A DNA stretch of 35,847 nt, taken from Methyloprofundus sp. (GTDB lineage: Bacteria; Pseudomonadota; Gammaproteobacteria; Methylococcales; Methylomonadaceae). Positions 34,026 to 35,847 of the stretch are shown here, in pieces. The stretch spans positions 1 through 35,847 of the forward strand of contig WTCM01000127.1 in assembly GCA_013138595.1 (NCBI GenBank). Direction: 5' to 3'. Within the stretch, counting starts at the first letter, position 1; each line of letters begins with the position of its first letter. The translations under genes and the position numbers were made by a program. A model generated the notes under the pieces. The model did not search any database and was not told the DNA's origin. It worked only from the letters and a program-made list of their open reading frames with translations.

Positions 34026-35519
34026 CTAGCTAAAATAACGTGCTTTCCCTACCAGCCCTAAAAAAAGCAGTAGGATAAATAGCATAATCGGCTTATCCCC
34101 TATTCGTGCATAAGGCGTTAAGCCACTGATCGGTGGAATGTCGGTGGTCAGAGCATAAGCTTGTTGCAAAGGGGCTTGCTGCACAACTTTGCCTTTATCT
34201 GACACCACGGCTGTGATTCCTGTATTGGTCGTGCGCAATAAATAGCGTGCTGATTCCAATGCTCGCATTCTGGCAATTTGTAAATGCTGGTGCGGCTCTA
34301 TCGAGCCATCAAACCAGCCATCATTAGTCACATTGACTAAAAACCTCGCCTGTTCTATATCGCGTATACTTTGTGCTCCAAAGGCATCTTCGTAGCAAAT
34401 CGAGGTAACAAAGGCATGTCCTGCGACTTTAAGTAAAGGCTGGTCTATTGCGCCTGCTGTAAAACTACCTAATCTCACTTGCATTAAATCTAATAAATAA
34501 CCCGAGATAGGTTGCCAGGGTAAATATTCCCCAAAAGGTAAGAGGTGAATTTTTTGATACATGCCGCGTTCTTGCCCTAATACGATTACAGAATTATAGA
34601 GCTGACCTGCTGCATCTTTATACGGCAAACTGGTGATAATATCGGTCTGATGTTGTACTGCCTGTTTTTCTAAAGGCGCTAAATAAACATCTTTTACCTC
34701 ATTATAATAGGCTGGGATCGCTGTTTCAGGCCAGATAATGACATCTGATTCCCAGTGTTTTGCCGTTTCATCTCGGTAATACCTTAAGGTGTTATCTCTA
34801 TTTTCATCTGCCCATTTATCTTTTTGCGCGATATTACCTTGTAGTAAGGTCACTTTAATGAGTTCACCTCTGACATCTGCCCAATCGATGCGCTTTAGTT
34901 CTTGCCCTACTTGCGTCAATAAAGGCAACATCACAAACACAAGAGTCAATGCGCTGCGCTGAATAAAAACTTCTGCTAATAAGCCACACAGTAATAGTAC
35001 GACAAAAGCAGCTCCATAGCTTCCCATGATAGGAATATACCCTGCATAAGGGGAATCTAACTGGCTATAGGCGACTTGCAACCAAGGAAAGCCATTTAAG
35101 ACCCATTCACCGCGTAGGTATTCGATTAATACCCAAACACTTGCAAACAGCAGGCTATGATTTTCTTCAGGGTGATGTTGAGCAACTTTAACAAATAGGT
35201 AGGCAAAAATAGCAGGAAAAATTGCCCAAAAGCTGCAATATAACAAGGTTATTAAGGCGGGTAGGGCATAACTACTATTGGTATTGACCACCATACTGAC
35301 AAATACCCATGAAACACCTAAGCCAAAAATCCCTAAACCAAATAAAAAACCACGTAATAAGGCACGTTTAGGGCTGATATTAAACAGTAATAGTCTAAAG
35401 ACTACTAAGGCGATAAAAATTAATAGGCTTAGGTCGAAGGGAGCAAACGATAAAGTAAATAGCAGGCCTGAAAATAGGGCGATCACTTCGCCCCATTGGG
35501 TATTAAAAAGTTTTTTCAT
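34026..35519 (-). CDS. lnt: Apolipoprotein N-acyltransferase
   Basis: A 497-residue inner membrane enzyme that N-acylates the lipoprotein cysteine as the last maturation step, required before Lol sorting. About six to seven N-terminal helices (1-210) are followed by a periplasmic nitrilase domain. The catalytic triad is visible as E265 (IIWPETAIPAYY), K323 (QKIHLLPFGEYLPW) and C375 (SICYEDAFG), matching E267/K335/C387 of E. coli. I start at the ATG 35519-35517 (MKKLFNTQWGE); a start six codons upstream at 35537 is possible, neither having a strong ribosome site. A last helix lies at the C-terminus. Usual neighbours corC and ybeY are absent. Confidence 0.93.
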   Translation of the reverse strand: MKKLFNTQWGEVIALFSGLLFTLSFAPFDLSLLIFIALVVFRLLLFNISPKRALLRGFLFGLGIFGLGVSWVFVSMVVNTNSSYALPALITLLYCSFWAIFPAIFAYLFVKVAQHHPEENHSLLFASVWVLIEYLRGEWVLNGFPWLQVAYSQLDSPYAGYIPIMGSYGAAFVVLLLCGLLAEVFIQRSALTLVFVMLPLLTQVGQELKRIDWADVRGELIKVTLLQGNIAQKDKWADENRDNTLRYYRDETAKHWESDVIIWPETAIPAYYNEVKDVYLAPLEKQAVQHQTDIITSLPYKDAAGQLYNSVIVLGQERGMYQKIHLLPFGEYLPWQPISGYLLDLMQVRLGSFTAGAIDQPLLKVAGHAFVTSICYEDAFGAQSIRDIEQARFLVNVTNDGWFDGSIEPHQHLQIARMRALESARYLLRTTNTGITAVVSDKGKVVQQAPLQQAYALTTDIPPISGLTPYARIGDKPIMLFILLLFLGLVGKARYFS

Positions 35520-35544
35520 AAGTGCTTCACTATACATGAGTTGA

Positions 35545-35556
35545 AGCTTATAAGCT
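35545..35556. promoter_or_regulatory. 12-bp palindrome upstream of lnt
   Basis: AGCTTATAAGCT is a perfect palindrome 26 bases before the preferred lnt start. It might be an operator or chance in AT-rich DNA. Confidence 0.3.
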
Positions 35557-35591
35557 GAGTCGAATATTGCTCTAAAATCTGCTTAAAAGGA

Positions 35592-35609
35592 GCTGAATAA
35601 ATATTCAGC
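35592..35609 (-). terminator. Terminator-like hairpin in the lnt-aroQ spacer (minus direction)
   Basis: GCTGAAT (35592-35598) pairs with ATTCAGC (35603-35609). On the minus strand the stem is followed by TCCTTTTAA. It is the second of two tandem stems upstream of lnt. Confidence 0.4.
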
Positions 35610-35613
35610 CCAC

Positions 35614-35642
35614 AAAAAACCAGCAAAAAAACGGCTGGTTTT
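35614..35642 (-). terminator. Intrinsic terminator in the lnt-aroQ spacer (minus direction)
   Basis: AAAACCAGC (35616-35624) pairs with GCTGGTTTT (35634-35642) around a nine-base loop. Read on the minus strand the stem runs directly into six T bases (complement of 35614-35619). On the plus strand only four T follow. Neither flanking gene ends here: lnt starts leftward and aroQ rightward. Confidence 0.6.
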
Positions 35643-35672
35643 GTCGCGAACTGCTGTTAAAAAACATATATC

Positions 35673-35701
35673 TGGACAAAACCATACAAATTAGAGAGAA
35701 T
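35673..35701 (+). promoter_or_regulatory. Weak candidate aroQ promoter
   Basis: TGGACA (35673-35678) and GAGAAT (35696-35701) are 17 bases apart, five and four of six consensus matches, 41 bases ahead of the aroQ start. Confidence 0.3.
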
Positions 35702-35742
35702 TAGAGAATACTTACGTAAAATAATAAAAAACAACGTACAGA

Positions 35743-35847
35743 ATGGCAAAAATCACAATTCTTAATGGTCCTAATCTTAATCTTCTTGGTGTTCGTGAGC
35801 CAGGACATTATGGCAATAAAACCCTAGCGGATATACAAAATAGTACT
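35743..35847 (+). CDS. aroQ: Type II 3-dehydroquinate dehydratase (partial, N-terminal 35 residues)
   Basis: The frame from ATG 35743 runs to the window end. [20 protein letters not shown] followed by [11 protein letters not shown] is the signature start of the type II dehydroquinase of the shikimate pathway; Y23 corresponds to the catalytic tyrosine in the flexible loop and the NGPNLNLLG block lies beside it. The rest is outside the window. In many gammaproteobacteria accB and accC follow, which cannot be checked here. Confidence 0.95.
   Translation, partial: MAKITILNGPNLNLLGVREPGHYGNKTLADIQNST

Overview
The window is a 35.8 kb stretch of a moderately AT-rich gammaproteobacterial chromosome. 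It holds the outer-membrane biogenesis block kdsD-kdsC-lptC-lptA-lptB-rpoN-hpf in the enterobacterial order, followed by an unbroken division and cell wall (dcw) cluster from mraZ to lpxC. MurE carries the DNPR motif for meso-diaminopimelate, and complete Lpt, Kdo, LpxC and Lnt functions show a Gram-negative envelope. The HvfA-like cysteine peptide and the C-terminal domain of the LCCL protein recall Methylococcales (methanotrophs), but that placement is inference from memory.

Layout. 1-806 (minus): an HPP-family membrane protein with the start of a CBS domain, cut by the window edge. 1038-7247 (plus): a YrbG-type cation/Ca2+ exchanger, Kdo precursor enzymes, Lpt bridge and ATPase genes, a 26-codon ORF whose stop overlaps the rpoN start, rpoN, and hpf. 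ptsN and rapZ, which usually follow hpf, are absent. 7248-9422: a 331-base spacer rich in stem-loops, mgtE, then a small secreted peptide of the HvfA type with five EGxC motifs and a strong terminator. 9423-28226: a clear sigma70 promoter overlain downstream by three 10-bp-spaced TGGT repeats (probable MraZ box), then mraZ-rsmH-ftsL-ftsI-murE-murF-mraY-murD-ftsW-murG-murC-murB-ddl-ftsQ-ftsA-ftsZ-lpxC, with most junctions overlapping or within a few bases.

28227-33477 is accessory in character: a nested-palindrome repeat after lpxC, a minus-strand secreted protein with three cysteine-free LCCL domains, a divergent DUF218 (YdcF/ElyC-like) membrane protein sharing an operator-like inverted repeat with it, and a very AT-rich pair encoding an MBOAT O-acyltransferase and an SGNH-type partner, presumably for acylation of a surface polysaccharide. 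33478-35847 returns to housekeeping genes: grxC with its own promoter, lnt on the minus strand, and the first 35 codons of aroQ.

Functionally the window is dominated by envelope construction: Kdo and lipid A (KdsD, KdsC, LpxC), LPS transport (LptC, LptA, LptB), peptidoglycan precursors and polymerisation (Mur, MraY, Ddl, FtsI, FtsW), septation (FtsL, FtsQ, FtsA, FtsZ), lipoprotein maturation (Lnt) and probably exopolysaccharide acylation. The most unusual items are the orphan HvfA-like peptide, the rpoN-coupled mini-ORF, the triple-LCCL protein with its operator-like repeat, the structured leaders before mgtE and lpxC, and terminators in the divergent lnt-aroQ spacer that have no evident upstream gene.
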